A stretch of DNA of 64,000 bases from Pedobacter soli (GTDB lineage Bacteria > Bacteroidota > Bacteroidia > Sphingobacteriales > Sphingobacteriaceae). The position numbers and the translations under genes are program-made. The DNA is taken from contig NZ_FMZH01000003.1 of the NCBI RefSeq assembly GCF_900101435.1, forward strand, positions 525,824-589,823. Direction: 5' to 3'. Under the pieces are notes generated by a model. That model worked only from the letters and a program-made list of their open reading frames with translations, was not told the DNA's origin and ran no database searches. Positions 37,263 to 46,884 of this stretch are shown here, piece after piece (position 1 is the stretch's first letter; every line of letters begins with the position of its first letter).

Positions 37263-38006
37263 TAAAATATTTAATTCCTTTTCGCGATATCGGGAAAGCG
37301 ATTCATCACTAATGTCAAGCTCTGTTATTAAGTAACTAATGCTTTCTAATGGGCAAACCCTGAGCCGTAGGGCAATATCCAGCTTTTCTGAAATGCACAA
37401 TACCGCTGTTCTTTTTGCACAGGCCAGCATGGCTTTTTTCAATTGGTTAATTTCCCAGTAAGTATCGGTTAAACCTTCTTCCGGGTGTATTGCGCTGGTT
37501 CCCATCAAACATAAATCGGCTTTTATCTCCGCAAGCTGGGCAATCACCTGTCCGCCGTAGGTAACCTGCGAATTTTTAGAAAACAGGCCACCAATTAAAA
37601 TCACCTCAACATTGTTGTATTTTGCCAGTTCTACCGCAACCAGAGGGCTAATGGTGAAAAATGTTGCCGAAATACCCTGAGGCAATTGTTTTACCAGTTC
37701 CAGAATGGTTGTGCCGCCACCCGTTAAAACTACCATTCCATCTTTGATCAGGTTAATGGCCTTTTTCGCAATTACAATCTTGCTGTCCCGGGCATAAACC
37801 GTACTGTCGTCAAAAGAGCTGTGGTAAGATTTAGATAATGCACCACCATGCACCTTATACAACAGGTTTGAATCAACAAGTTCCTGCAGGTCTCGCCTGA
37901 TAGTGTCTTCCGAAACGTTCAGCAATTGTACCAGGTCAGAGGTGAGCACGCGATTGTGCAGGTTAATCTGGCGCATAATGAAATCATGGCGTTCTTTCTT
38001 CAGCAT
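37260..38006 (-). CDS. DeoR/GlpR-family sugar-phosphate-responsive regulator
   Basis: A 248-residue regulator: N-terminal HTH (MLKKERHDFIMRQINLHNRV, then LLNVSEDTIRRDLQEL) and a sugar-isomerase-like effector domain with VVLTGGGTTILELVKQLP and DLCLMGTSAIHPEEGLTD. Family members sense phosphorylated sugars. It is divergent from the second SusC gene with 234 bases between them, which contain three TGCGTGTTTT boxes likely to be its operators. Confidence 0.92.
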   Translation of the reverse strand: MLKKERHDFIMRQINLHNRVLTSDLVQLLNVSEDTIRRDLQELVDSNLLYKVHGGALSKSYHSSFDDSTVYARDSKIVIAKKAINLIKDGMVVLTGGGTTILELVKQLPQGISATFFTISPLVAVELAKYNNVEVILIGGLFSKNSQVTYGGQVIAQLAEIKADLCLMGTSAIHPEEGLTDTYWEINQLKKAMLACAKRTAVLCISEKLDIALRLRVCPLESISYLITELDISDESLSRYREKELNIL

Positions 38007-38061
38007 AAAATATTCGTCTGGTTGAGCGAATGTAACAAAGATTTTTAGAATTCCTAAATAT

Positions 38062-38084
38062 TGCGTGTTTTTGCGTGTTTTTGC
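38062..38084. promoter_or_regulatory. Direct repeats, candidate DeoR-type operator
   Basis: TGCGTGTTTT occurs twice head to tail with a 10-base period and is followed by a third TGC. DeoR/GlpR-family operators are often short T-rich direct repeats of this shape. It lies 56 bases upstream of the regulator gene. Confidence 0.5.
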
Positions 38085-38175
38085 AATTTAATGTCGTTAG
38101 TTGCTGGTAAATAGTTTGTTAAATTGTTTTTTTATTCCAAAACATTTATGATATTAGCATTAAAATGCGTTATTG

Positions 38176-38187
38176 TGCGTGTTTTGC
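38176..38187. promoter_or_regulatory. Third copy of the candidate DeoR-type operator box
   Basis: TGCGTGTTTTGC repeats the box seen at 38062-38084 about 54 bases ahead of the second SusC ATG, so the divergent regulator and transporter could both be controlled. Confidence 0.45.
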
Positions 38188-38240
38188 TAACGAACTAAAA
38201 ACAACTAAACAATTCATCTTATTCTCTAAACAGGCAGTTT

Positions 38241-41200
38241 ATGAAAAAAAAACTACTACTATTTTTTATTGGTACGTTTTTGTTGCTGGCTCACGCCATT
38301 GCGCAACAAGTAACCGTTACCGGTAAGGTTACGTCAGAAGACGGGCCGATGCCTGGTGTCTCCATCCATGTAAAAGGGAGCACTGTTGTTGCGCAAAGCA
38401 ATGCTGAAGGAAATTACTCTATTAAGGCAGCCCCTGGCGATGTACTGGTGTTCTCGTTCATTGGTTATGTTTCCGCCGAACGAACTGTTGGTGCCAGCAG
38501 AACAATTAATTTAATTTTAAAGGCCGATGCTCAGGGCTTGGATGATGTAGTTGTGGTTGGTTACGGAACACAACGCAAGGGTAATTTAACTGGTGCTGTT
38601 TCAACAATTGATGTAAAGAAAACTCTTGAAGGCAGGCCAATTGCCGATGTGGGAAGAGCCTTACAAGGCGCTGCATCGGGTTTAAGTGTTACCGTTCCAA
38701 GTGGCGAAATTGGTTCAGATCCTGTTATCAAGATCAGGGGGCAACTGGCCTCATTTGCTGGCGGAAGCTCTCCGTTGATTTTGGTTGATAACGTTGAAAT
38801 ACCAAGTATCCAATTGGTAAATCCAAACGATATTGCCTCCATTACCATTTTGAAAGATGCGGCTGCTTCCTCTATTTATGGTGCTAAGGCCGCTTTTGGT
38901 GTAGTTTTAATTACCACGAAACAAGGTTCCGGAACAGATAAGCCGTCAATTAACTATTCGAATAATTTTTCTTTCCAAAATGTTTGGAAAGAATTAAAAA
39001 TGGCAGATGTTAACGGTTTAAAATATACAGTTGATGCGGCTGAACGTGTAGGTGTAACGACACCGGTAGGGGCATTTTACTATGTGGATAGGGCAAGTTA
39101 CGAGAAAGCTGTAGCCTGGAAAGAAAAATATGGCAGTACCATAGGTGCTGATGATCCGACTGTTTTTGGCAGGGATTGGTATGTGCAGGGTGCAAACCTG
39201 AAAATGGGAGTTAGGACATATGATCCGTACGATTACATGATTAAAGAATGGGCTCCTACTCAACAACATAACTTATCTGTAGGTGGTACCACTGGTAAAA
39301 CATCTTATAACCTGGGACTTGCACTTCTTGATCAGAGCGGGATGTTAAAACCGGCTAAGGAAGATCGCTTTACACGCTATAATGCCTCCTTAAAAATTTC
39401 GAGCGAAATTAATAAATACTTAACTATTCGCGGTGGAGCTTTGTATTCGCGAAGGAATAAACAGTATGCCTATACAACCAACTCTACTACGGCCGATCCA
39501 TGGCTGTACCTTTATAGATGGAGTTCTTTATATCCACTCGGAAAAGATGAGAACGGAGATGCGATTAGAAGTCCGGAAAGCGAAGTAGCGTCGGCAAATA
39601 CAGCTAATATTTTGTTGAATTATGCTAATGTGAATCTCGGTTCCACAGTTAATATTCTGAAAAACTGGAAAGTAGATTTTGATTATACCTTTACCAATCA
39701 GAATGAAGATTGGAAAAGACCGGGTACAAGGTTTACGGCAAGGAACTCATGGGTGGCACCGAAAGCACGTTTGGATGCGAGTGGAGCTCCTGTTTACGTA
39801 AATGATCAGGGACAGGTGGTTGCTAGTACAACTCCTGGTGCCATTGCTGCTTATGATTTATCGCTGGATATGTATACAACCGCGGGTTCGAGCCCAGATC
39901 ATTATGCACGTACAGCCACAAACTTTTTTAGCCATACCATTAATGCCTTTACTACCTACAACTTAAATTTAAAACAAAATCATGATTTTAAATTTATTTT
40001 AGGTTTAAACCGTGTGGCATCAACTACCGAATCGCAATTTGGTCAGATTACCAATCTGGCTGATATAATCAATCCGCAATTTAGATTTGGTACCGGAGTA
40101 CAAACAGTTATACCATCTACTGCTGCAATGGGCATTATTCCTGGCGGGGTAAGTATTCCGGGATCAGATAAAAGATGGGAAGCGCAATTGGGATATTTTG
40201 GTCGGGTGAATTATGCATTCAAAAATAAATATCTCATAGAAGGTAACCTACGTTATGATGGTTCTTCTAAATTCCCAACTGATTTGCAGTGGCGATGGTT
40301 TCCTTCTTTCTCTGCTGGTTGGGTAGCCAGTGAAGAAAGTTTTATGGCCTGGACCAAACCTGTTCTGGATCTGTTAAAGTTCAGGGGATCATGGGGGTCA
40401 ATCGGCGATCAAACAGTACCAAATGGTTTATACATTGCTACGATGCCTAGCGGACAGTCTAGCTGGATCGGTGCCAACGGAGCTAAAGTAAATTACGTAG
40501 GTACCCCTGCGGCTGTAGCAGCAAATATTCAATGGCAGGATATCGTAACGACGAATATTGGTGTTGATGCAACAATGCTTAAAAATAAATTGAATGTTTC
40601 TTTCGATGTTTTCAAAAGAAACACCAATAATATGATTGTGCCTGCAGAAGGTATTCCTTTAACCTTCGGCGCCGGAGCGCCTCAAGGTAACTATGGCTCA
40701 CTGTCAACCAAGGGATGGGAGTTAACGCTTGATTTTAACCATAGGTTTAAAAATGGTTTAGGAATTAATTTCAGAGGAAATATTTCTGACGCGAAAACAA
40801 CATTGAATGCTTATGGTTCAGGAACGCAAGTTACCAGTAACTACAACGGTAAAGATATAGGTGAAATTTGGGGTTACCGTACCGATAGGTTATACCAAAC
40901 CAGCGATTTTGAATTGGATGGCTCAGGTAAACCCATACTAATTACGTTAACTGCTGCAGAAAGTAAATTAAATGCGGGTAAACAGGCTTATAAACTAAAA
41001 GCTGGTCCCAATGGCGAAAAGCCTGTTTATCAGCCGTTTCTACAAAATTCATCAACTTTCCGTTTCGGCCCCGGCGACGTTAAATTCATTGATGTAAACG
41101 GAGATGGTGAAATTAGCAATGGCGATGGTACGTTGGCCAACCATGGCGATTTAGAAGTAATTGGAAATTCTAATCCGAGATACGAGTACGGATTTAGATT

Positions 41201-41708
41201 AGGCGCCGATTTTAAAGGGGTTGATATCAGTGCATTTTTTCAGGGCGTTGGAAGCCGCAAAATCTGGGGTGCAGGATTTCTTGCAATTCCTGGCTTTAAC
41301 TCTGCTGATGGCGCTATGCCTGAGGCAATTGCCGGTAATTACTGGACACCGCAAACACCCGATGCTTTTTATCCTGCTGCTTATAATAACGCAGCAAGCG
41401 GAACCACCAACAATATGCAGGTGCAGGATAGGTATTTGTTGAATATGGCTTACATTAGATTGAAAAATTTAACATTAGGTTATACTTTCCCGCAAATGAT
41501 GACCAAAAAGGTTGGTATCAGTTCGTTAAGGGTATATACTGCTTTGGAGAATTTCTTTACCTGGGATCACCTGGGCGATTTGCCGATCGATCCGGAAAGT
41601 GTTAGTGGTTATTCGATCTGGGATCAGTCAAATTATAACAGCGGGCGTACCGGAACTGGTATTCCGGCCTTTAAGAGTGTTTCTTTTGGTGTTCAGTTGA
41701 ATTTTTAA
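38241..41708 (+). CDS. SusC/RagA-family TonB-linked outer-membrane transporter (2)
   Basis: A 1155-residue receptor: signal peptide ending HAIAQQ, carboxypeptidase-like domain (VTGKVTSEDGPMPGVSIHVK), then the classic LDDVVVVGYGTQRKGNLTGA SusC box and the plug with ILKDAAASSIYGAKAAFGV. The barrel ends FKSVSFGVQLNF. It is followed after ten bases by its SusD partner. The divergent DeoR-type regulator suggests control by a sugar phosphate; the downstream GH29/GH92/GH2 genes are possible functional partners but are more than 6 kb away. Confidence 0.94.
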   Translation: MKKKLLLFFIGTFLLLAHAIAQQVTVTGKVTSEDGPMPGVSIHVKGSTVVAQSNAEGNYSIKAAPGDVLVFSFIGYVSAERTVGASRTINLILKADAQGLDDVVVVGYGTQRKGNLTGAVSTIDVKKTLEGRPIADVGRALQGAASGLSVTVPSGEIGSDPVIKIRGQLASFAGGSSPLILVDNVEIPSIQLVNPNDIASITILKDAAASSIYGAKAAFGVVLITTKQGSGTDKPSINYSNNFSFQNVWKELKMADVNGLKYTVDAAERVGVTTPVGAFYYVDRASYEKAVAWKEKYGSTIGADDPTVFGRDWYVQGANLKMGVRTYDPYDYMIKEWAPTQQHNLSVGGTTGKTSYNLGLALLDQSGMLKPAKEDRFTRYNASLKISSEINKYLTIRGGALYSRRNKQYAYTTNSTTADPWLYLYRWSSLYPLGKDENGDAIRSPESEVASANTANILLNYANVNLGSTVNILKNWKVDFDYTFTNQNEDWKRPGTRFTARNSWVAPKARLDASGAPVYVNDQGQVVASTTPGAIAAYDLSLDMYTTAGSSPDHYARTATNFFSHTINAFTTYNLNLKQNHDFKFILGLNRVASTTESQFGQITNLADIINPQFRFGTGVQTVIPSTAAMGIIPGGVSIPGSDKRWEAQLGYFGRVNYAFKNKYLIEGNLRYDGSSKFPTDLQWRWFPSFSAGWVASEESFMAWTKPVLDLLKFRGSWGSIGDQTVPNGLYIATMPSGQSSWIGANGAKVNYVGTPAAVAANIQWQDIVTTNIGVDATMLKNKLNVSFDVFKRNTNNMIVPAEGIPLTFGAGAPQGNYGSLSTKGWELTLDFNHRFKNGLGINFRGNISDAKTTLNAYGSGTQVTSNYNGKDIGEIWGYRTDRLYQTSDFELDGSGKPILITLTAAESKLNAGKQAYKLKAGPNGEKPVYQPFLQNSSTFRFGPGDVKFIDVNGDGEISNGDGTLANHGDLEVIGNSNPRYEYGFRLGADFKGVDISAFFQGVGSRKIWGAGFLAIPGFNSADGAMPEAIAGNYWTPQTPDAFYPAAYNNAASGTTNNMQVQDRYLLNMAYIRLKNLTLGYTFPQMMTKKVGISSLRVYTALENFFTWDHLGDLPIDPESVSGYSIWDQSNYNSGRTGTGIPAFKSVSFGVQLNF

Positions 41709-41718
41709 AATTAAGAAG

Positions 41719-43563
41719 ATGAAATATTTTAAATATATATATGGATTGCCGGTTTTGGCTTGCCTGCTTTTGGCATCATGTAATAAGGATGTTTTAGATC
41801 GTCCACCATTAACCGATTATGTAGATGGACAATACTGGCGTGGAGAAGATGATATCCGCATGTATGCAAATAGTTATTACACCAACTATTTTAACGGTTA
41901 TAATTCTGGTTTTGGTGTAGATTATACGCCTGTACGAGGTTACACTTTTTCTGATGATTTAACCGGAAAGAATGCGCAAACCAGTTTCGAAAGTAGTGTT
42001 CCAACATCAAGGGGCTCATCGTCGGAAGCGGCAGATTGGTTAGGTACTTATGCAGGACCAACCTGGGATTTTGCCTGGATTAGAAAATCAAATGTTATGC
42101 TGGCCCGTTTAAATGATGTGGCTAAGCCAAAAATTACTACAGAAGCCTACAACCATTGGTCAGCTGTCGCCCGTTTCTTCAGAGGCTTTGAATATAGCCG
42201 TTTGGTAAGTGTTTTTGGCGATGTTCCTTATTTTGATAAAGAAGTTTCGGATAACGATCTGGCAACTTTATACAAAGACAGGGATGCAAGGGGAGTGGTA
42301 ATGGATAAGGTTTATGATGATTTTAAATATGTGATGGCCAATATGCGTGATAATGATGGCGCACAGTTTTTAAACAAATATATCGCTGCAGCATTTATTT
42401 CAAGATTTATGTTGTTTGAAGGAACATATGAACATTATCATGGCTTAGATGCTGCCAGAGCAAAAAAATATTTAGAATTTGCAGTTGAAGCAGGTGATTA
42501 TGTAATTAATAGCAATAAATATAATTTTAGCCGCGATTTCAAATCATTGTTTTCAAGCGATAACCTGGCAGGCCACCCAGAAGTATTGCTCTACAGAACC
42601 TATGATGCAGCATTAGCCGTTACACACAGTATTGGCTCTTATCAAAACGGAACTGAAGTAGTCGGTGTAGATGCCAATTTGGTTTTAATCAAATCTTTCC
42701 TGCTTAATGATGGCAAGGTGTGGCAAAACTCATCTGTTACAGGTGCTAACTCGTTTACTATTGCTGATCTGGTAAAAACGAGGGACCCTCGTTTCGAAGC
42801 TTCTTTTTACGATAAGGCTTTGGTGCCATCGGCAACTTTGCTTTATGGTTTTAAGTTTGCCTCAAGAGAAGCATTAACCTATATCGGCAAAACCTATCCG
42901 GCTGCCTGGGGTAGTAATACCAACACCAGCGATGCACCTGTAATGCGCCTGGCCGAAGTTGTATTAAACTGGATAGAAGCTAAGGCTGTTTTGGCCCAAT
43001 ATTTTGGAGGGGCGGCAGTAACCCAGGCTGATTTAAATAAATCGGTAAATGCCATCCGCAACCGCCCTTTAGATGCTGCCGCTACAGCAAAAGGAGTATT
43101 AAAAACTGCACCTTTAACCATAGGAGCACTTCCGGTTGATCCAGCTAGAGATGCAGACGTTCCTGATCTGATCTGGGAAATACGCAGAGAACGTCGTATG
43201 GAATTTGTGTTCGAGCACACCCGTTTACTCGATTTAAAACGCTGGAAAAAACTGAATAATATGGATTTTAGTACCAATGCTGATTACTACTTAGGACCAT
43301 GGGTAAATGTACAAACCGAAGCTTCAAGCTATTTAACTGCTGCTAATGCAACAGCTAAAAACGTGAAAGTTAAAAAGGCTGATGGTACTGTAGTTACTTA
43401 TGATGGGACTAACGCTGCGGCTATGGTAGGTTACTGGATGGTTACTAATGCCGCCAACAGAAATGCATTTACTGATAAGTCTTATTTAGCTCCTGTTGGT
43501 CAGGCGCAAATTATTCAATATCAGGAGAAAGGCTATAAACTTACACAAACTACAGGCTGGTAA
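41719..43563 (+). CDS. SusD/RagB-family surface lipoprotein (2)
   Basis: A 614-residue lipoprotein with lipobox LLASC (Cys near 21) and NKDVLDRPPLTDYVDGQYW. SusD features include WSAVARFFRGFEYSRLVSVF, GDVPYFDKEVSDND, and the C-terminal DLIWEIRRERRMEFVFEHTR motif. It is the surface partner of the SusC immediately upstream. Its last seven codons are repeated, with the terminator, in the 113-bp tandem duplication that follows. Confidence 0.92.
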   Translation: MKYFKYIYGLPVLACLLLASCNKDVLDRPPLTDYVDGQYWRGEDDIRMYANSYYTNYFNGYNSGFGVDYTPVRGYTFSDDLTGKNAQTSFESSVPTSRGSSSEAADWLGTYAGPTWDFAWIRKSNVMLARLNDVAKPKITTEAYNHWSAVARFFRGFEYSRLVSVFGDVPYFDKEVSDNDLATLYKDRDARGVVMDKVYDDFKYVMANMRDNDGAQFLNKYIAAAFISRFMLFEGTYEHYHGLDAARAKKYLEFAVEAGDYVINSNKYNFSRDFKSLFSSDNLAGHPEVLLYRTYDAALAVTHSIGSYQNGTEVVGVDANLVLIKSFLLNDGKVWQNSSVTGANSFTIADLVKTRDPRFEASFYDKALVPSATLLYGFKFASREALTYIGKTYPAAWGSNTNTSDAPVMRLAEVVLNWIEAKAVLAQYFGGAAVTQADLNKSVNAIRNRPLDAAATAKGVLKTAPLTIGALPVDPARDADVPDLIWEIRRERRMEFVFEHTRLLDLKRWKKLNNMDFSTNADYYLGPWVNVQTEASSYLTAANATAKNVKVKKADGTVVTYDGTNAAAMVGYWMVTNAANRNAFTDKSYLAPVGQAQIIQYQEKGYKLTQTTGW

Positions 43564-43591
43564 TATTTGATACTACCAGTTAGTTAATGCG

Positions 43592-43629
43592 ACCTTCTCA
43601 AGTCAAATAGGCTTGAGAAGGTTTTTTTT
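43592..43629 (+). terminator. Terminator, first copy
   Basis: An 11-bp stem ACCTTCTCAAG / CTTGAGAAGGT with a 9-base loop, then T8, 29 bases after the SusD stop. Duplicated 113 bases downstream. Confidence 0.9.
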
Positions 43630-43704
43630 ATACAAATTATTTGGTTTTTATCCTTACACAAACTACAGGCTGGTAATATTTGATACTACCAGTTAGTTAA
43701 TGCG

Positions 43705-43741
43705 ACCTTCTCAAGTCAAATAGGCTTGAGAAGGTTTTTTT
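43705..43741 (+). terminator. Terminator, second copy from the tandem duplication
   Basis: Same 11-bp stem as the first copy, followed by T7. It lies just past the convergent phosphoesterase stop codon. Confidence 0.88.
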
Positions 43742-43748
43742 ATACAAA

Positions 43749-45581
43749 TTATTTGGTTTTTATCCATACTACTTTGCCATCCATGGTGCTGGCAATAATA
43801 TTTTTACTATCAATCACATTGACAGTGTTGATCATAGAATTATCTATTTTATGTGCCCAAACAGTGCTTTGTTGTTTAGGGTCAACAGCGTAAACCACTC
43901 CGTTTTTTGTTCCGAAAAAAACTTTTCCATCTTTTTCAATCAGCATCGATGGAATATGCTCATAGCCAAAACCAACATTATAACGCCATAATACCCCAGG
44001 GTCTTGCGCCTGTGCTTTGTAAGCTACAATTTCATCCTGCATGGTTTTGCCGTAAATAAGTGTGCTATCTGCCGACTGACCAATTGACTCTCTGACAGAA
44101 GCTTCTTTATTTCGCCAAAGCGTATTGCCACTGTTTACATCAATAGCCGTTAAATAACGGTCAGGAGCAGCAATGTAAACAATACCCTGATAGGCTACTG
44201 GCGTTACCATTGCTGGCGAAAACATTCTGTTGGTTTGTCCGTTGTTCCATTTCCAAAGCAGGTTTCCGGAGTTCATATCAAGGGCATACAAATGCCTGCC
44301 CCAAGATCCAAATATAATTTTACCCTGATATAGAAGCGGTTTGCCAACAATAGAGCCTTCTACTTCTTTAAAAGCCCAGATTTCCTTTCCTGTTTTAATA
44401 TCAAGGGCCCTAAAGGTATTGTCGCTACCGCCAATATATACCTGTTCCCTGTTTACTATCGGCGATCCCAAGACCGAATTGCTGGTTTCTTTATGCCAGA
44501 TTTCTTTTCCGGTTTTTGCATTTAAGGCATAAATTGTTCCATCACCTGAGCCTAAAATAACTGTACCATTAACTGCCACGGGAGACGAGTAGATGGCGCC
44601 TTTGGTACTAAACGTCCAAACTTTTTTACCACTATTTTTATTTATTGCTTCTACTAAGCCTAAACTATTGCCGAAAATAACATTGTTCGAGGCATATGTC
44701 GGCGTATTTACCACATTGGCATTGGAATGGTAAGACCAGGCTTCTTTAGCTGCAGGGTATTTATTATTAATCTTAAAATCAGGACGGTCATATTTTTTAT
44801 CGTCATTTATAAACGTTTTTAATGCTATTTTTCGCCAAACAGAAAGAATATCCTGCATTGGTTTTTTCGTTTGAAAAAACACGCTGTCTCTGGTCATGCT
44901 TACAATGTTGTAACCACCAACGCTATCTTTAGCCCGTAAATTAGAACGACCCATAGTTGCCTCAATACCTTCAAAGTTGTAAGAGTGATTATTGTGTCCG
45001 TGGCCACATATTGCATATTGAATGTTGTATTTCTTCAATAAGTCAGTTGCTTCATACCAATTATCAAGGCTATTATCCAAAGGGTAGTGGTTTGCGAAAA
45101 CAATAGGCATGTTTTTAGGTGTGGTCTTAAGTACACTGTCTAACCAAACTGTGGCATCTCTGGGGATATGCCCATCGCTCATTCGTACGTACGGTCCTGA
45201 TGCACATGCAATAAAGCGGTAACCATTATGATCGAATGTAAATTTATCATTCCCAAATTCCTTGATAAAATTTACACCGCCCGATTCTGACCAACCCGTA
45301 TCGTGGTTGCCAGGAATAATGTGATAGGGCTTATTTAATTTAGAAAAGATATTTTTAGCCAGCTTAAGTTCGCTATTGGTACCCATTTCTGTGATATCGC
45401 CGGTTATGATTACAAAATCTATATCTTTTAATGCATTGATATCTGCCACAGTCTGGTTAAGGTCCTCCTCACCGGTTGATGAACCCACGTGCGTATCGGT
45501 TACAAAAGCATATTTAAAATTTTGGGCTTTCACCGTGAGCGATATTAGGATTGCTAACAGTAAAAAGATAGGATGTTTCAT
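43749..45581 (-). CDS. Secreted metallophosphoesterase fused to a PQQ-type beta-propeller
   Basis: A 610-residue exported protein (signal peptide ending VKAQN). Residues about 22-240 are a calcineurin-like phosphoesterase: DTHVG, GDITE, GNHDTG, ANHYPLDN and GHGHNNH supply the two-metal site. Residues about 290-610 form a propeller with repeated NKNSGKKVW, NAKTGKEIW, DIKTGKEIW and DMNSGNLLW blades. The combination suggests a periplasmic hydrolase with a binding platform; the substrate is unknown. It is convergent with SusD (2). Confidence 0.88.
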   Translation of the reverse strand: MKHPIFLLLAILISLTVKAQNFKYAFVTDTHVGSSTGEEDLNQTVADINALKDIDFVIITGDITEMGTNSELKLAKNIFSKLNKPYHIIPGNHDTGWSESGGVNFIKEFGNDKFTFDHNGYRFIACASGPYVRMSDGHIPRDATVWLDSVLKTTPKNMPIVFANHYPLDNSLDNWYEATDLLKKYNIQYAICGHGHNNHSYNFEGIEATMGRSNLRAKDSVGGYNIVSMTRDSVFFQTKKPMQDILSVWRKIALKTFINDDKKYDRPDFKINNKYPAAKEAWSYHSNANVVNTPTYASNNVIFGNSLGLVEAINKNSGKKVWTFSTKGAIYSSPVAVNGTVILGSGDGTIYALNAKTGKEIWHKETSNSVLGSPIVNREQVYIGGSDNTFRALDIKTGKEIWAFKEVEGSIVGKPLLYQGKIIFGSWGRHLYALDMNSGNLLWKWNNGQTNRMFSPAMVTPVAYQGIVYIAAPDRYLTAIDVNSGNTLWRNKEASVRESIGQSADSTLIYGKTMQDEIVAYKAQAQDPGVLWRYNVGFGYEHIPSMLIEKDGKVFFGTKNGVVYAVDPKQQSTVWAHKIDNSMINTVNVIDSKNIIASTMDGKVVWIKTK

Positions 45582-45717
45582 GTCTTTCTAATTAATTTTT
45601 AACTATAAAAATCGACAATTTTTAAGGTTTAATCCGGGCTGTAATGCCATTTTTACATGTTAATAAATTTGCCACGCAAGGTTAAAAAATACTGCTTCTT
45701 ATCTGAAGAATCTATTC

Positions 45718-45754
45718 AACAAAAAAGGCAACCATTGGTTGCCTTTTTTGTTGG
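45718..45754 (-). terminator. Terminator of the PorT-like gene
   Basis: AAAAAAGGCAACC / GGTTGCCTTTTTT form a perfect 13-bp stem with a 4-base loop and T runs on both strands, about 15 bases past the minus-strand stop. Confidence 0.9.
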
Positions 45755-45767
45755 GATAAGTAAAAAA

Positions 45768-46370
45768 TTACAAAATCTTAAATCCTAAACTCAATTGGAA
45801 AAGGTTTGGTTTCTGTGTGTATTTTTCACTTTTGCTGATGTTCGATAAACCGGCTTCATAACGTAAGTCAACCGAAATGCTGCCTACATCAACACCTGCA
45901 CCTGCCTGTAAGCCCAAAGCCTGGTTTTTGTAATTGTCGAAATCAGTTGCCTGTTGGTAAGCTGAGCTAAAAGTCGAATTTTCATCTAACACAAAAGAAA
46001 TAACCGGACCAGCCATTAAGCGGAAGTTTAGGTTTTTAGCGCCGAATTTGGTTCCCAATAAAACCGGAACATCAAGGGTGGTAAATTTTACTTTTCCTTC
46101 TGCCGATACTTCGTTGCCATTATCTTGCTGAAAGCTGATAAATTTGTTGCCTTTACTGCCAATGTAAGCCTCTGGCTGTACATAAAAGCTGGCGCCACCA
46201 ATACGTGCCCAGGCACCGATCTGATAGCCTAAACGGTTTTCTTCGCTTGCGAAATCCGAATTTAACTTAGCTAAGTTAACACCTGCTTTAACCCCCAGGT
46301 TAAAAGTTTGTGCCTTTGCTGTTGCCCAACCTATGGTTAGGAAAACAATAGAGAAGATGATCTTTTTCAT
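45768..46370 (-). CDS. PorT-family outer-membrane beta-barrel protein
   Basis: A 200-residue exported protein: signal peptide ending ATAKAQ, then alternating strands of a small eight-stranded barrel (FNLGVKAGVNLAKLNSDFAS, LNFRLMAGPVISFVLD, VDLRYEAGLSNIS), ending in LSLGFKIL. The pattern matches the PorT/OMP_b-brl_2 family, common in Bacteroidota and mostly without known function. It stands alone with its own terminator. Confidence 0.88.
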   Translation of the reverse strand: MKKIIFSIVFLTIGWATAKAQTFNLGVKAGVNLAKLNSDFASEENRLGYQIGAWARIGGASFYVQPEAYIGSKGNKFISFQQDNGNEVSAEGKVKFTTLDVPVLLGTKFGAKNLNFRLMAGPVISFVLDENSTFSSAYQQATDFDNYKNQALGLQAGAGVDVGSISVDLRYEAGLSNISKSEKYTQKPNLFQLSLGFKIL

Positions 46371-46591
46371 TTTAGTTTAAATTTTTAAGGTTATAAAATC
46401 AAAAACATGCGTGTAGCATTTTTAAAAAGATTTAATGCCCATAGCTTCTTTTTTAGCGCACCAGACAGTTTTTGATCCGGGTTAGATTTTATAACGCAGT
46501 TTTAACACAATTATCGTGCAAGAATTTTTTGCGAATGTCTGTTTTTTTTGTCAGATCGCATAAAAAGGTATTAACCTGAATAAATATTTTT

Positions 46592-46599
46592 TACTTTTG
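46592..46599 (+). promoter_or_regulatory. Candidate -7 box ahead of the 71-residue gene
   Basis: TACTTTTG fits TAnnTTTG exactly, 18 bases before the ATG at 46618. No clear TTTG -33 box is present. Confidence 0.4.
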
Positions 46600-46617
46600 C
46601 ATCAAATAAAATATGCC

Positions 46618-46833
46618 ATGGCTAATTTTCAACTCACTTCTGAAACCGCATTTAAAGTAAAAACCAAATTCTTAAGGAAATACCGCGATCTGGCGAACGA
46701 ACCTTTGGCATTTGAGCCCGGTAAAGAAGATCAGCTGGTTGAAGATTTAATGCGTTTGGTTAAACGCGACCGTACCTATATTGAATTTACCATTCAGAAA
46801 GCGCTGGCCGATACTAAAGGAAACAGACTTTAG
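46618..46833 (+). CDS. Small helical protein of unknown function
   Basis: 71 residues from the ATG at 46618 (MANFQLTSETAFKVKTKFLR); a TTG start 21 bases earlier is less likely. It is charged and helical, with no signal peptide, membrane segment or recognisable domain. A matching -7 box and good codon use support it as real. The next gene, an exported hydrolase, starts 51 bases later on the same strand. Confidence 0.65.
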   Translation: MANFQLTSETAFKVKTKFLRKYRDLANEPLAFEPGKEDQLVEDLMRLVKRDRTYIEFTIQKALADTKGNRL

Positions 46834-46884
46834 GGTTTCCATTTTCAGCCTTCTGTTACCAAGTTGAATAAGTACTAGCGCTCC

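Larger units (their letters stand above)
43541..43765. repeat. 113-bp tandem duplication over two convergent gene ends
   Basis: Copy 1 (43541-43653) and copy 2 (43654-43765) agree throughout except for one T in a T-run (eight versus seven). Each copy holds the last codons of SusD (encoding LTQTTGW and stop), a terminator hairpin, and the last codons of the minus-strand phosphoesterase gene. Both genes remain intact because copy 1 ends SusD and copy 2 ends the phosphoesterase. Confidence 0.97.
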
